NCBI RefSeq assembly: GCF_026241165.1
Contig: NZ_JAPFQN010000010.1
Location: forward strand, 124,001 to 188,000
Length of the DNA: 64,000 nt
Direction: 5' to 3'
Origin: Mangrovivirga halotolerans
Lineage (GTDB): Bacteria > Bacteroidota > Bacteroidia > Cytophagales > Cyclobacteriaceae
Position numbers and translations under genes: made by a program. Below, piece after piece: positions 47,274-54,519 of this stretch (positions are counted from its first letter, which is position 1; every line of letters starts with the position of its first letter). The notes under the pieces are model-generated. The model was given only the letters and a program-made list of their open reading frames with translations, had not been told where the DNA came from and ran no database searches.

Positions 47274-47747
47274 TTATAATATTAAAAACGCCAGGTCCGC
47301 AATCAGGAGAACCTGAAGTACAAAAAGTAATGTGCTGATTTTCTTTTTAAATCCATAGGCGACCAAAATTCCAATTATCATAATTAATGGAATAATGAGT
47401 CCGGATATAATCCTTAAAGAATAAACACCTTTGTTTTCAACTGTATGTAGTCTATACCAGTTTACTTCTTTAAATATTCGGGAAACTGAGTATTCAATTT
47501 TTTCATGTTCCTGAATTGATTCCGCAAAATCTTCTGCAACCGAAAAGTGATGTTTGGTTGTAAATACCTTATGCGAATAGTGGCTGTTTCCACCCGCATT
47601 GTAATATTGCTGTTGCTCACTTGTAACATCAATAATTTCATCAGTTACAACATTTCCCGGTAGAATGAAATCAATTATGATTACCAGAGAAACCAAAACA
47701 AATATTGAATATATTATTAGGCTCGATTTACTTTGATTTTTATTCAT
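47274..47747 (-). CDS. Small membrane protein of unknown function
   Basis: This is a 157-residue protein with a membrane helix at about 9-29, a polar extracytoplasmic part (residues 30-105, including EQQQYYNAGGNSHYSHKVF) and two further helices at about 108-130 and 135-156 separated by a basic KKK loop. I recognise no family. It begins the stretch of same-strand unrelated genes with repeat-bearing 3' ends; its stop codon abuts an R1 copy. Confidence 0.65.
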   Translation of the reverse strand: MNKNQSKSSLIIYSIFVLVSLVIIIDFILPGNVVTDEIIDVTSEQQQYYNAGGNSHYSHKVFTTKHHFSVAEDFAESIQEHEKIEYSVSRIFKEVNWYRLHTVENKGVYSLRIISGLIIPLIMIIGILVAYGFKKKISTLLFVLQVLLIADLAFLIL

Positions 47748-47913
47748 TTTATAATTCTGATAGTGATTGAAAAACCCGTTTGTTGTTTGGAGTGTTCCAA
47801 AGGAAAACTACTAATCTTTTCATGAAATGCAGAGTCTGGGACTCGAATAGTTTATAATTATATGATACCTACCTAAACCCAGTCAAACTTTTATTGAACA
47901 AAACTATTTAAAT

Positions 47914-47963
47914 GGCCTGGAGGCAATCCCTGATTCTAAAGTTTTGCTATCTAATGACTTCGG
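47914..47963. repeat. R2 intergenic repeat, copy 2 (degenerate)
   Basis: GGCCTGGAGGCAATCCCTGA, then TTCTAAAGTTTTGCTATC and TAATGACTTCGG align with the start and centre of R2. The copy ends 1-2 bp from the stop codon of the gene at 47965. It is the most diverged of the four copies. Confidence 0.5.
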
Positions 47964-47964
47964 A

Positions 47965-48567
47965 TTAAGGTAAATTTTTTAGTTTGTCAATTACCTTTTT
48001 CATTTTTAATAGTTTGTTCTTTCTTTCAATTTGATAATCTTCAGGCCAAATACTTAACATTACAGGTGTCAAATGTCGTTGTAGAGCCTTTTCTGCTAAA
48101 GTCAGCATCTCACTGTCGATTTCACCTTCCAAATACAGCTGCCCAAATGCAATAGCTAAAATTGCTTGGTCAGTACCAAGTAAATACCTAAAGTGCATAT
48201 TACTTTGACTTAAATATGGCTGAAGCTTCTCTATATCAGTTTCTAACAGATCAAATGAAGGATACCCCCATTCAGAAAGATGTTTATATAAGTATTTTTC
48301 AGGATTTATATTTCTATTATTTTTTCTCCATAAAATTAAGCCAATGTAAGTGTCGGCAGCATCATCACTACCAAATGGTCCCGTCTCATCAACTGAACTA
48401 AAATAAAAATCCTCATCTAGTATGTTCTTTGCTTTAGGATGAACATTTTCAATAACAGGTGAGTATTCAATTTCTTCTTCCCTTTTAATAGATTTAGAAT
48501 TGCTGTCCTGACTTTGTAAACAGCCAAACGTAAAAGTTAATAATATTAAAGGGATTAAATTATTCAT
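47965..48567 (-). CDS. Lipoprotein with YfeS-like region
   Basis: The protein is 200 residues from the ATG at 48567, preferred because AGGTGGCAGGA precedes it and a lipobox signal peptide (LTFTFGC, Cys16) follows; the frame extends 30 codons further upstream. The mature part contains HPKAKNILDEDFYFSSVDE, TGPFGSDDAADTYIGLILW and a helical C-terminus. This recalls the YfeS type of protein (HP-NAK...PFG-DD-D), an uncharacterised family; the match is from memory and moderate. The gene's 3' end touches an R2 repeat copy. Confidence 0.6.
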   Translation of the reverse strand: MNNLIPLILLTFTFGCLQSQDSNSKSIKREEEIEYSPVIENVHPKAKNILDEDFYFSSVDETGPFGSDDAADTYIGLILWRKNNRNINPEKYLYKHLSEWGYPSFDLLETDIEKLQPYLSQSNMHFRYLLGTDQAILAIAFGQLYLEGEIDSEMLTLAEKALQRHLTPVMLSIWPEDYQIERKNKLLKMKKVIDKLKNLP

Positions 48568-48885
48568 ATTCCTGCCACCTTCGAAATAAATCAATTTCAT
48601 AAGTCTTATTTCCATTGATGGTGTTTGTGTTGATAAATCTTTATTCAATGCCACCAAAATAGCTATACCAAATTCTATTTCAAACCTTTTCTTTTATTTA
48701 TAACCGTTGGTAAAAGTTTATAAATGGAATAAATCAGGTTTGGTGCTAATCAGTAGCTGAGTACCACCATTTACCGGAATTGAAAAAGGATAAACAGGAT
48801 TGAAATCGTCTTTTCATCCTTATGATTTATTTATTATGAATATGGATTTTGCCTGGTGTCAACTAAATACACAAAATAATACTCT
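48568..48885. other. Spacer of the repeat-bearing region
   Basis: This 318-bp spacer contains a segment at 48661-48700 (with ATTTCAAA) that aligns with 50591-50630, and a segment around 48770-48790 (GTACCACCATTTACCGGAAT) that resembles 49619-49640. It therefore looks like a diverged copy of the spacers next to it. I find no clear R1 or R2 core at the 3' end of the gene at 48886. Confidence 0.5.
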
Positions 48886-49440
48886 TTAATTTTTAGCCGA
48901 AATTTTTATATGCTTTCTGAAAATGTAAAAAACATATAAATTCAAAATCCCGACAAAAGCAATTGGGAGGAGTGTAAAATTAGTGCTAAAGGAGGATTTA
49001 TTATTTAAGAATGCTTTTATAGTTAAAAAAATCAGGCCTGTTAGTAAAATTGAAAGGATTGAGAATTGCCTCTTGTTTATTTTCGATATTACGACCAGGT
49101 ATGAAATCGCATAAATAATTTGAAAGCTCAGCCAGCATGAGAGCATAACTTTATTTGAATAATAAGCATAAAAGTTTCTTAAATAGAACATTATAGCAAT
49201 AGTTCCAACTATTGTGATTAAACCGGAAATCACAAGGTATCTATTTTCAGTGGTTTGTTTTGTGTTTTCTATGCCAGCAGCTGAATGCATCAACCCTGAA
49301 AGAATTGCACTAACTCCCAATATGTAAACAAAGTAATTGTAACCGGTGCGATTATACTTATAAATAATAAATGCAATAAGGAAAAGTCCTATACTTTTAA
49401 TGAGATTATATTTATACTTTTTGATTATAATGCTATTCAT
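48886..49440 (-). CDS. Polytopic membrane protein of unknown function
   Basis: This is a 184-residue protein with about six hydrophobic segments (residues 12-26, 32-50, 68-86, 98-118, 124-142 and 153-172) and almost no soluble domain. Positive residues cluster at the N- and C-termini, predicting both in the cytoplasm. I recognise no family. It lies in the run of repeat-separated genes and seems to have its own upstream spacer rather than being coupled to a neighbour. Confidence 0.6.
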   Translation of the reverse strand: MNSIIIKKYKYNLIKSIGLFLIAFIIYKYNRTGYNYFVYILGVSAILSGLMHSAAGIENTKQTTENRYLVISGLITIVGTIAIMFYLRNFYAYYSNKVMLSCWLSFQIIYAISYLVVISKINKRQFSILSILLTGLIFLTIKAFLNNKSSFSTNFTLLPIAFVGILNLYVFYIFRKHIKISAKN

Positions 49441-49772
49441 TTCTTTAAACTGTTCAATAATTTAATCATCTTCTGCAAACCACTTGCTTCAATGGCAAAG
49501 TCCTTAAGTTTTAAATGGTTTGTAACGATGTACTTTAAAAAATTTAATTTATATACCTTTTGATAGTTGTTTGTAACCAGGTAAATCGTGCGTTATTAAA
49601 TAGCATTAAACCAAATGACGTACCATTATTGATTGGAATTTGAGATGAATTAGGATTTATATTATCCATTGATCCCTTTTGTTTTATAGATCTTAGTACT
49701 GATGATAAATATTATCATTTTCAATTTAGGCTAAAAGCACATGCCTCAGCTTTTCTAATAAAAGGACAAGCA
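49441..49772. other. Spacer holding R1 copy B
   Basis: This 332-bp spacer is related over much of its length to 48.57-48.89 and 50.5-50.8 kb. R1 copy B occupies 49655-49743, 29 bp from the stop codon of the gene at 49773. No gene is seen. Confidence 0.5.
49655..49743. repeat. R1 intergenic repeat, copy B
   Basis: This 89-bp copy begins ATTTATATTATCC and contains TACTGATGATAAATATTATC (an imperfect hairpin), then ATTTTCAATTTAGGCTAAAA. It aligns without large gaps to copy A. Confidence 0.75.
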
Positions 49773-50504
49773 TTATTTACTATTATTTACCTTTTGCTTT
49801 AACTCGTTTAGAACCTCATCCAAATAGGCATTAAAATTGGAATTACCTGCTGATGTCATTGTAGTATCCATATAAAACATTGAAAGCGCCATGTGGATAT
49901 CTACTAGTGCGGCACTATCTTGTTGTGTGAAATGTTTCATTGAGCTGGTAATAAGTAACAATTCCTTTTTTCTATAAACATTGGATGGTATAGCCGCTAA
50001 GCTATCAGCTATTGACAGGGCTTTTAACCGTTCGGTTTCTGCCGCTTTGGTATTACCTTCTGCATCATAGTGATAAGCTTTTATTCTGTGAAATTTGCAC
50101 CAGAAATCGGGATCATCGTTGTATAACTGATAAATTAATTCTGCAGATTCCAGCTTTGTCGTCATCTTATCATTATAACTTGAAGCGGACAATTTTAATT
50201 TTGGTAATTCATTTTTTATGATTTCCAGAGTATCCTTTCCAAAAGTCTTTTTAAAGTCCCACATAAATGCCGAGTAATTACATTTTTTGCAGGTATATAG
50301 ACTATATGTTTCAGTAGTCGGCCAATATATATATTCTAATTTTTCAGGCCAGTCATAAATATAATTACCGTAACTACTTATCACTTGAAACTTATTCTTT
50401 TTATTACATATTTGACATTTGATTTTCTCTGTACGCCATGTAGTTGCGAGTAAAACTCCCAGTGTCAATCCAATAAAGGCAAAAATTAGTAATCCTTTTT
50501 TCAT
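49773..50504 (-). CDS. Membrane-anchored zinc-ribbon protein, DUF2225-like
   Basis: This is a 243-residue protein with an N-terminal membrane anchor (about 5-20). The next part has two CxxC pairs (EKIKCQICNKKN and LYTCKKCNYSAF) that could bind zinc, with YPxTET-like strands between, as in DUF2225 proteins. The C-terminal helical part (SAELIYQLYNDDPDFWCKF, EGNTKAAETERLKALSIAD) is TPR-like, as is also usual for DUF2225. Anchoring outside the cytoplasm would be unusual for such a cytosolic family, so orientation is uncertain. Function unknown. Confidence 0.6.
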   Translation of the reverse strand: MKKGLLIFAFIGLTLGVLLATTWRTEKIKCQICNKKNKFQVISSYGNYIYDWPEKLEYIYWPTTETYSLYTCKKCNYSAFMWDFKKTFGKDTLEIIKNELPKLKLSASSYNDKMTTKLESAELIYQLYNDDPDFWCKFHRIKAYHYDAEGNTKAAETERLKALSIADSLAAIPSNVYRKKELLLITSSMKHFTQQDSAALVDIHMALSMFYMDTTMTSAGNSNFNAYLDEVLNELKQKVNNSK

Positions 50505-50821
50505 AATGATAATTTGACCTCGACTTTTATTCTTGTATGGTGAAGTAAAAAAAGTCCTTTTAATTGTTAAATTCCTTAAAATTTAAAAGTAGCTACATCA
50601 ATCTCAATTTCAAATTTTTTCTTATGCTTTAGCTGTTGATAAAGGTGTTTCCCTATAATAAATTACGCTGTTAAGTTAAGTTTAACCAGTCAGGGGCATG
50701 ATGAATAATATTTAAATTATCCAATGTTCCGATCTTCTTGTAAATCTTAATGTCATCCTTTCAATTCAAACTAAAAGTACAAGAGTAATCTTGATCTGGT
50801 GTAACAGACTTTCTGTTATAA
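50505..50821. other. Spacer holding R1 copy C
   Basis: This 317-bp spacer contains a segment at 50591-50630 matching 48661-48700 and R1 copy C at 50710-50783, 38 bp from the stop codon of the gene at 50822. No gene is seen. Confidence 0.5.
50710..50783. repeat. R1 intergenic repeat, copy C
   Basis: This copy begins ATTTAAATTATCC exactly as copy A, lacks about 18 bp of the central hairpin, and ends with ATGTCATCC, TTTCAATTCAAACTAAAAG. The deletion removes the left hairpin arm, which argues that copy C is decayed. Confidence 0.7.
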
Positions 50822-51325
50822 TCATTTACTATTCAATCTATTAAATAAGCCAGATATTGCTTTTAGGTTTGATATCATCAAAAATCCGATCAGAATATTT
50901 ATAAATCTCATAATCAAATGGACATAATCTCCTCTTTCTTGTTCTATTCCAATGATGTCATATCTAAATGCCTTATATGCCAGAGTTATCAATGCAGAGG
51001 CATTTTCTATAATTAAAAGTCCACCTAGTATAAAAACTGATAATTTCAAAATCAATTCTGCATCTAATGAATTGAGATCTATTCTGTCATCTTCAAAATG
51101 TTTATCAAGTTTTAACAGGTCTACTATTTTATTTGCTTTGAAGGTAATTAAATAAAAAAATAGTACAACTACACCAGCAGATAGCAACCCCATAAATATT
51201 GTTGCAATATCACCTTGATATAGAACTAAAGAAAGAACTGATGTCACTGTAGAAAATACAGTTGATATTAAAATATACAGGCCAAATATCTTGATGATTA
51301 AGATAAAAAAATCTCTTTTTGTCAT
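50822..51325 (-). CDS. Membrane protein of unknown function
   Basis: The protein is 167 residues from the ATG at 51325; an upstream TTG-initiated extension of 18 residues is polar and less likely. Four membrane helices are predicted (about 8-28, 36-58, 92-112 and 135-155), with an acidic cytoplasmic loop between helices 2 and 3 (KLDKHFEDDRIDLNSLDAE). The arrangement is reminiscent of DUF2975 membrane proteins, but no XRE gene follows. The function is unknown. Confidence 0.6.
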   Translation of the reverse strand: MTKRDFFILIIKIFGLYILISTVFSTVTSVLSLVLYQGDIATIFMGLLSAGVVVLFFYLITFKANKIVDLLKLDKHFEDDRIDLNSLDAELILKLSVFILGGLLIIENASALITLAYKAFRYDIIGIEQERGDYVHLIMRFINILIGFLMISNLKAISGLFNRLNSK

Positions 51326-51420
51326 ATTAAATTTGATTTTTGTGATTGTATTAATTTGTTTTTTAACGCAATTTTTCAATCATAAAATGAACAAGATCGA
51401 GCATGTACTTAAGTGATGAA

Positions 51421-52317
51421 TTACCCACCGTATCTATTTTTTAAGTCTTTTTTCAAATTGCTGAATACGTATTCATGCTCCTGTTCAATTCCGATTTTTT
51501 CTAATGGTTTCCAATAAAATCTCGGATATAGTTCGGAAGTATAAGTTGTGATTCTTGTCATTTTTGTCTGGCCATTTTCTAACTCGTCAAAATAATAAAT
51601 TGCTTCATTAAAGCCGAGCCATTTTCTGCCGGTTAGCTGATAGTCAATAACATCCATTTTCAAAATCTTACCTTTTTCAAGCTCGGTAATCTTTTCAACT
51701 ATTAGACCACCCTCAAAATAGCAGGTTCTAATTCCGCCAACTTTTTCTTCTTCAAGAATACACTTTTGTGGTATTGGCAGATCAAGTTTCATCAGAAAAG
51801 GTTTTTCTGCATCAAGGGTATCCACAGATTTTATTGTCTCATAGACTTGAATGGGAGAGTAGGGGAGAATAATCTCTGATTTAACTTCTATTACGAACTG
51901 ATCATTTTTTGTCAATTCTGTTTCAATAAATGCTAAAGTAAGGAAGAGACAAAACGGTAAAATTGAACTTTTAATTAAGTTGTCTTGTTTGTCCTTGTTC
52001 CGATACCGCTTAATCCCATGCTTTACCACTGCGCCAATGGCGATAGCAATTAATATCAAAGGCATTGACATTAATACACATACCATTCCTTCAAGATTTC
52101 CACCTAAAAGTAGAATAAAGAATATGGCAAGAGAAATAGTCAGTCCCCACAAGCTCATTGATTTAAGTGTCGATTTACCTAAAATAAATCCCAATGTAAA
52201 AGGTAAGAACACAAAAAAAGACAATCCATATCCAATTAATTCGAAGTGAAGTAATATGAAGCCTAAAGACAAAAATGTAAGACTTATTATTATTGATATA
52301 ATAAATTCTTTTTTCAT
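51421..52317 (-). CDS. Membrane protein with SRPBCC (START-like) domain
   Basis: This is a 298-residue protein. Residues 1-140 contain four or five hydrophobic helices. From about residue 145 the sequence reads like a SRPBCC/polyketide-cyclase domain: VIEVKSEIILPYSPIQVYETIKSVDTL, here SEIILPYSPIQVYETIKS, then PIPQKCILEEEKVGGIRTCYF, LKMDVIDYQLTG and MTRITTYTSELYPRFYW near the end. The fold binds lipophilic ligands. Coupling to a membrane unit suggests a lipid or hydrophobic ligand, but that is an inference. No partner is obvious. Confidence 0.7.
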   Translation of the reverse strand: MKKEFIISIIISLTFLSLGFILLHFELIGYGLSFFVFLPFTLGFILGKSTLKSMSLWGLTISLAIFFILLLGGNLEGMVCVLMSMPLILIAIAIGAVVKHGIKRYRNKDKQDNLIKSSILPFCLFLTLAFIETELTKNDQFVIEVKSEIILPYSPIQVYETIKSVDTLDAEKPFLMKLDLPIPQKCILEEEKVGGIRTCYFEGGLIVEKITELEKGKILKMDVIDYQLTGRKWLGFNEAIYYFDELENGQTKMTRITTYTSELYPRFYWKPLEKIGIEQEHEYVFSNLKKDLKNRYGG

Positions 52318-52388
52318 AAGACAGGTAAAAATTGCAAATAAGTCCCAATGCGATTGTTGTTCGCTAAAGAATTATAGCAGTTTATATA

Positions 52389-52407
52389 GTTAATAAATCC
52401 TAAGTTT
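52389..52407. repeat. Short direct repeat R3, copy 1
   Basis: GTTAATAAATCCTAAGTTT occurs here and again at 52975-52993 with one mismatch (T for A at position 15). Both copies lie about 70-75 bp upstream of a minus-strand start codon. Confidence 0.6.
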
Positions 52408-52438
52408 GATACTGACGATGCATAAGCATGTCAGTATC
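52408..52438. promoter_or_regulatory. Strong stem-loop in the 52.3-52.6 kb spacer
   Basis: GATACTGAC and GTCAGTATC pair perfectly. One bulged G and a further ATGC/GCAT stem then enclose an ATAA loop, giving 13 base pairs in all. It has no T-tract on either strand. The sequence ACTGACGA...ATGTCA is shared with R1 copy A, so it may be a remnant of the same element or an mRNA-processing hairpin. Confidence 0.5.
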
Positions 52439-52509
52439 TGTGGCAATAATAGCTGTTTCTCTCTCAAAATCAAATAGTGAATAAAATTCTTAGGGCAAAT
52501 ACTCCTTCT

Positions 52510-52568
52510 GACCAGGATTCAATTCCTTCATTTTATTATAGGTCCGAAGACAGGCTAACTCAAACTCC
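52510..52568. repeat. R2 intergenic repeat, copy 3
   Basis: GACCAGGATTCAATTCC, then TTCATTTTATTATAGGTCCG and GGCTAACTCAAACTCC align with R2. It ends 23 bp from the stop codon of the EthD gene. Confidence 0.65.
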
Positions 52569-52591
52569 GGACCTTACTACCTGTAATTATT

Positions 52592-52900
52592 TTAATTTTG
52601 TTGCCCGATTAATATGGTTGGTGCACCACCTGTGGATATTCGATTGGCATCTGCAGCAACTTCCTGCATGCCTTGAGATGCCAAAGCCTGCTCAAGTGCA
52701 TCTGCAGAATCAAAAGGCATAACAAACATTTTATAGTAAGGTGGATTTCCGCCTGGCCCAGGTAAAAATTTAGTTACGGTATATGGTTTTTCTTCATTTG
52801 GAATGCCCGTTTTCTCATGCAGTAGCTCAAGATGATCAGTATAATCAGACTCAAACTTTTCTACATCTGTAGGCTGGGGGTAAAGGACTATTAAATTCAT
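52592..52900 (-). CDS. EthD-domain protein
   Basis: This is a 102-residue single-domain protein of the dimeric alpha-beta barrel fold, EthD family. MNLIVLYPQPTDVEKFESDY is the first strand-helix unit (cited as LIVLYPQPTDVEKFE), FLPGPGGNPPYYKMFVMPF the central strands, and GAPTILIG the last strand. EthD relatives act as monooxygenase accessory or ligand-binding proteins; a precise function is not predictable. It sits between an R2 copy (3' side) and an R3 repeat (5' side). Confidence 0.82.
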   Translation of the reverse strand: MNLIVLYPQPTDVEKFESDYTDHLELLHEKTGIPNEEKPYTVTKFLPGPGGNPPYYKMFVMPFDSADALEQALASQGMQEVAADANRISTGGAPTILIGQQN

Positions 52901-52974
52901 AATTGTTCAATTTGTTTTATGCCTATTCTTTCAGGGTTGCGGCTTACCCGTTTTAACTAACAATTATACTTTCC

Positions 52975-52993
52975 GTTAATAAATCCTATGTTT
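52975..52993. repeat. Short direct repeat R3, copy 2
   Basis: GTTAATAAATCCTATGTTT differs from copy 1 at a single base. It lies 75-93 bp upstream of the EthD start codon. TATTAGTT/AACTAATA at 53027-53049 forms a separate 8-bp stem nearby. Confidence 0.6.
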
Positions 52994-53076
52994 TATGCTG
53001 AAGTTCTTAAATGTAAGTGCTTCTTTTATTAGTTTTTTTATAACTAATAATCGATATGATAATAAATATACTTGAT

Positions 53077-53137
53077 GCCCGGGATATAATCCCTTAATTT
53101 TATAAAAAGTCAGAGTGTATGCTTTTGCTAAGCATCT
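53077..53137. repeat. R2 intergenic repeat, copy 4
   Basis: GCCCGGGATATAATCCC, then TTAATTTTATAAAAAGTC and TGTATGCTTTTGCTAAGC. The left end includes the perfect dyad GGGAT-ATA-ATCCC, and the right end ATGCTT-TTGCT-AAGCAT. It lies about 19 bp from the stop codon of the GT2 gene. Confidence 0.7.
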
Positions 53138-53155
53138 TCTTAATTGATCTATTAT

Positions 53156-54169
53156 TTAAGAAAAAAACCAGAAGTCATCGATTGGTTTTTTGTCCCATAA
53201 TTTGAGTTGCTCTTCGATCTCCTTTTTTCCTGAAGGAGATGCAACAGCAATTAAGATTTGAGTGTTTTCCTTGGTAAGGACGTCCTCGTAATGTTCTATT
53301 CGAACGTCATAAATATCTTTTCCAATTTTACTCTCATTATCACATACCCAATGAAATTCCTCTCCGTAGCTTTGTAAAAGCTTGGCCATATCCTTACCAT
53401 TTCTACCAGCACCCCACAACACCAATGGACGGCTTGAATCTCTGTCTAGTTCATAGAAAAAGCGCAGCTTAAGATCGAAGTATCTATTGTCCTCATATTC
53501 TTCCCAGGTACGTGAAATTCGGTCAGATCGATCTCTCCAGAAATGTAAAATCTTATCTATTCCAATTATGTTTAACCCCTGCTTGTAGAAGCGAAAGCAC
53601 AGATCATAGTCTTCCGGATAAATGTTCGAATCAAATGCTCCCGCTGCATCAAAATCATCTTTATGTATGAGCCAACAGTGTGATGGGATGACACACTCTC
53701 GATAAATTTCCTGGTAGTGCAGACTGTTTTTAGCAACTTTATTAAGCCAGTTTTCATATTTAATGAATCCATCACCCACCTCGCCTTCATCAACAAAATG
53801 CTCAGTTCCGCCTGCTATAACTGTCCCTTTTCCATATTTTAACCACTCTTCAACAAGGACCTGTATTTTATAATCCGGCATTTTATCATCAGAATCCATT
53901 CTGTTGATCAGCGTTCCCTCCGCTTTTCGATAACCTTCCTGCAGGGTTGGAATTAATTTTCTTCGACTGCTATTATAAAATCTGATTCTTGAATCTTTTT
54001 CTGCATATTCCTTTAAGATTTTCGGGCTATCGTCTGACGAGTGATCATTTACAGCTATCAGCTCCCAGTTTTCATAAGTTTGTGCCAAAACGGAATCCAG
54101 ACAAGTACGTAAATAGGGAGCAGTATCCTTTACTGCCATTATAATCGTCACAAGTGGTTGCTTTTTCAT
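53156..54169 (-). CDS. Family 2 glycosyltransferase with C-terminal Rossmann-like domain
   Basis: The protein is 337 residues from the ATG at 54169, preferred over an upstream TTG. Residues 1-220 are a GT-A family 2 domain: TIIMAVKDTAPYLRTCLDSV, LIAVNDHSSDDSP and the metal-binding region NRMDSDDKMP. From about residue 250 is LVLWGAGRNGKDMAKLLQSYG, a nucleotide-binding Rossmann-like segment of the kind appended to sugar-transferring proteins in polysaccharide clusters. The enzyme probably adds sugars in cell-surface glycan synthesis. It is the last gene of the repeat-bearing stretch. Confidence 0.88.
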   Translation of the reverse strand: MKKQPLVTIIMAVKDTAPYLRTCLDSVLAQTYENWELIAVNDHSSDDSPKILKEYAEKDSRIRFYNSSRRKLIPTLQEGYRKAEGTLINRMDSDDKMPDYKIQVLVEEWLKYGKGTVIAGGTEHFVDEGEVGDGFIKYENWLNKVAKNSLHYQEIYRECVIPSHCWLIHKDDFDAAGAFDSNIYPEDYDLCFRFYKQGLNIIGIDKILHFWRDRSDRISRTWEEYEDNRYFDLKLRFFYELDRDSSRPLVLWGAGRNGKDMAKLLQSYGEEFHWVCDNESKIGKDIYDVRIEHYEDVLTKENTQILIAVASPSGKKEIEEQLKLWDKKPIDDFWFFS

Positions 54170-54519
54170 TTTTATCAAGTCTTTTTCCCGGAATACGGTA
54201 TTTTATCTTTCAATTTGATTACCCATGATCCGGTTTTACAGCCCTTTAAATTGACAGGCTACTTTTCAATATCCTGCTTGAACTGTAAACTATTAAATTT
54301 TATATGGCTTTTCCATTTCTGACCAGGTAAATAAATGATTTGATTCATTTTCTACTAATCTCAATACTCAATTCAGGTCCTGGCACGCTACTGTTTTATA
54401 TTTGATAGGTATCAGAAAAAGAAATATAATTAGTGCATGAACTAGTAATCCGATTTGTTTTATAACTTTATTATATCGATGCTAAACAAAATCAAATTAT
54501 CAGATAAAGAATATGTCTT
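54170..54519. other. Divergent spacer, 350 bp
   Basis: This AT-rich spacer between the divergent GT2 and AI-2E genes should contain both promoters. I see no clear consensus element, gene or repeat. Confidence 0.4.

Noticed and set aside
52408-52438. Stem-loop read as a transcription terminator
   Set aside because: Neither strand has a T-tract after the stem, so a standard factor-independent terminator is unlikely. Listed as a stem-loop only.
47049-53137. R1 and R2 as classical integron attC sites
   Set aside because: I looked for the RYYYAAC and GTTRRRY core sites and did not find them in the repeats, and there is no integrase gene in the window. The cassette-like idea is kept without that label.
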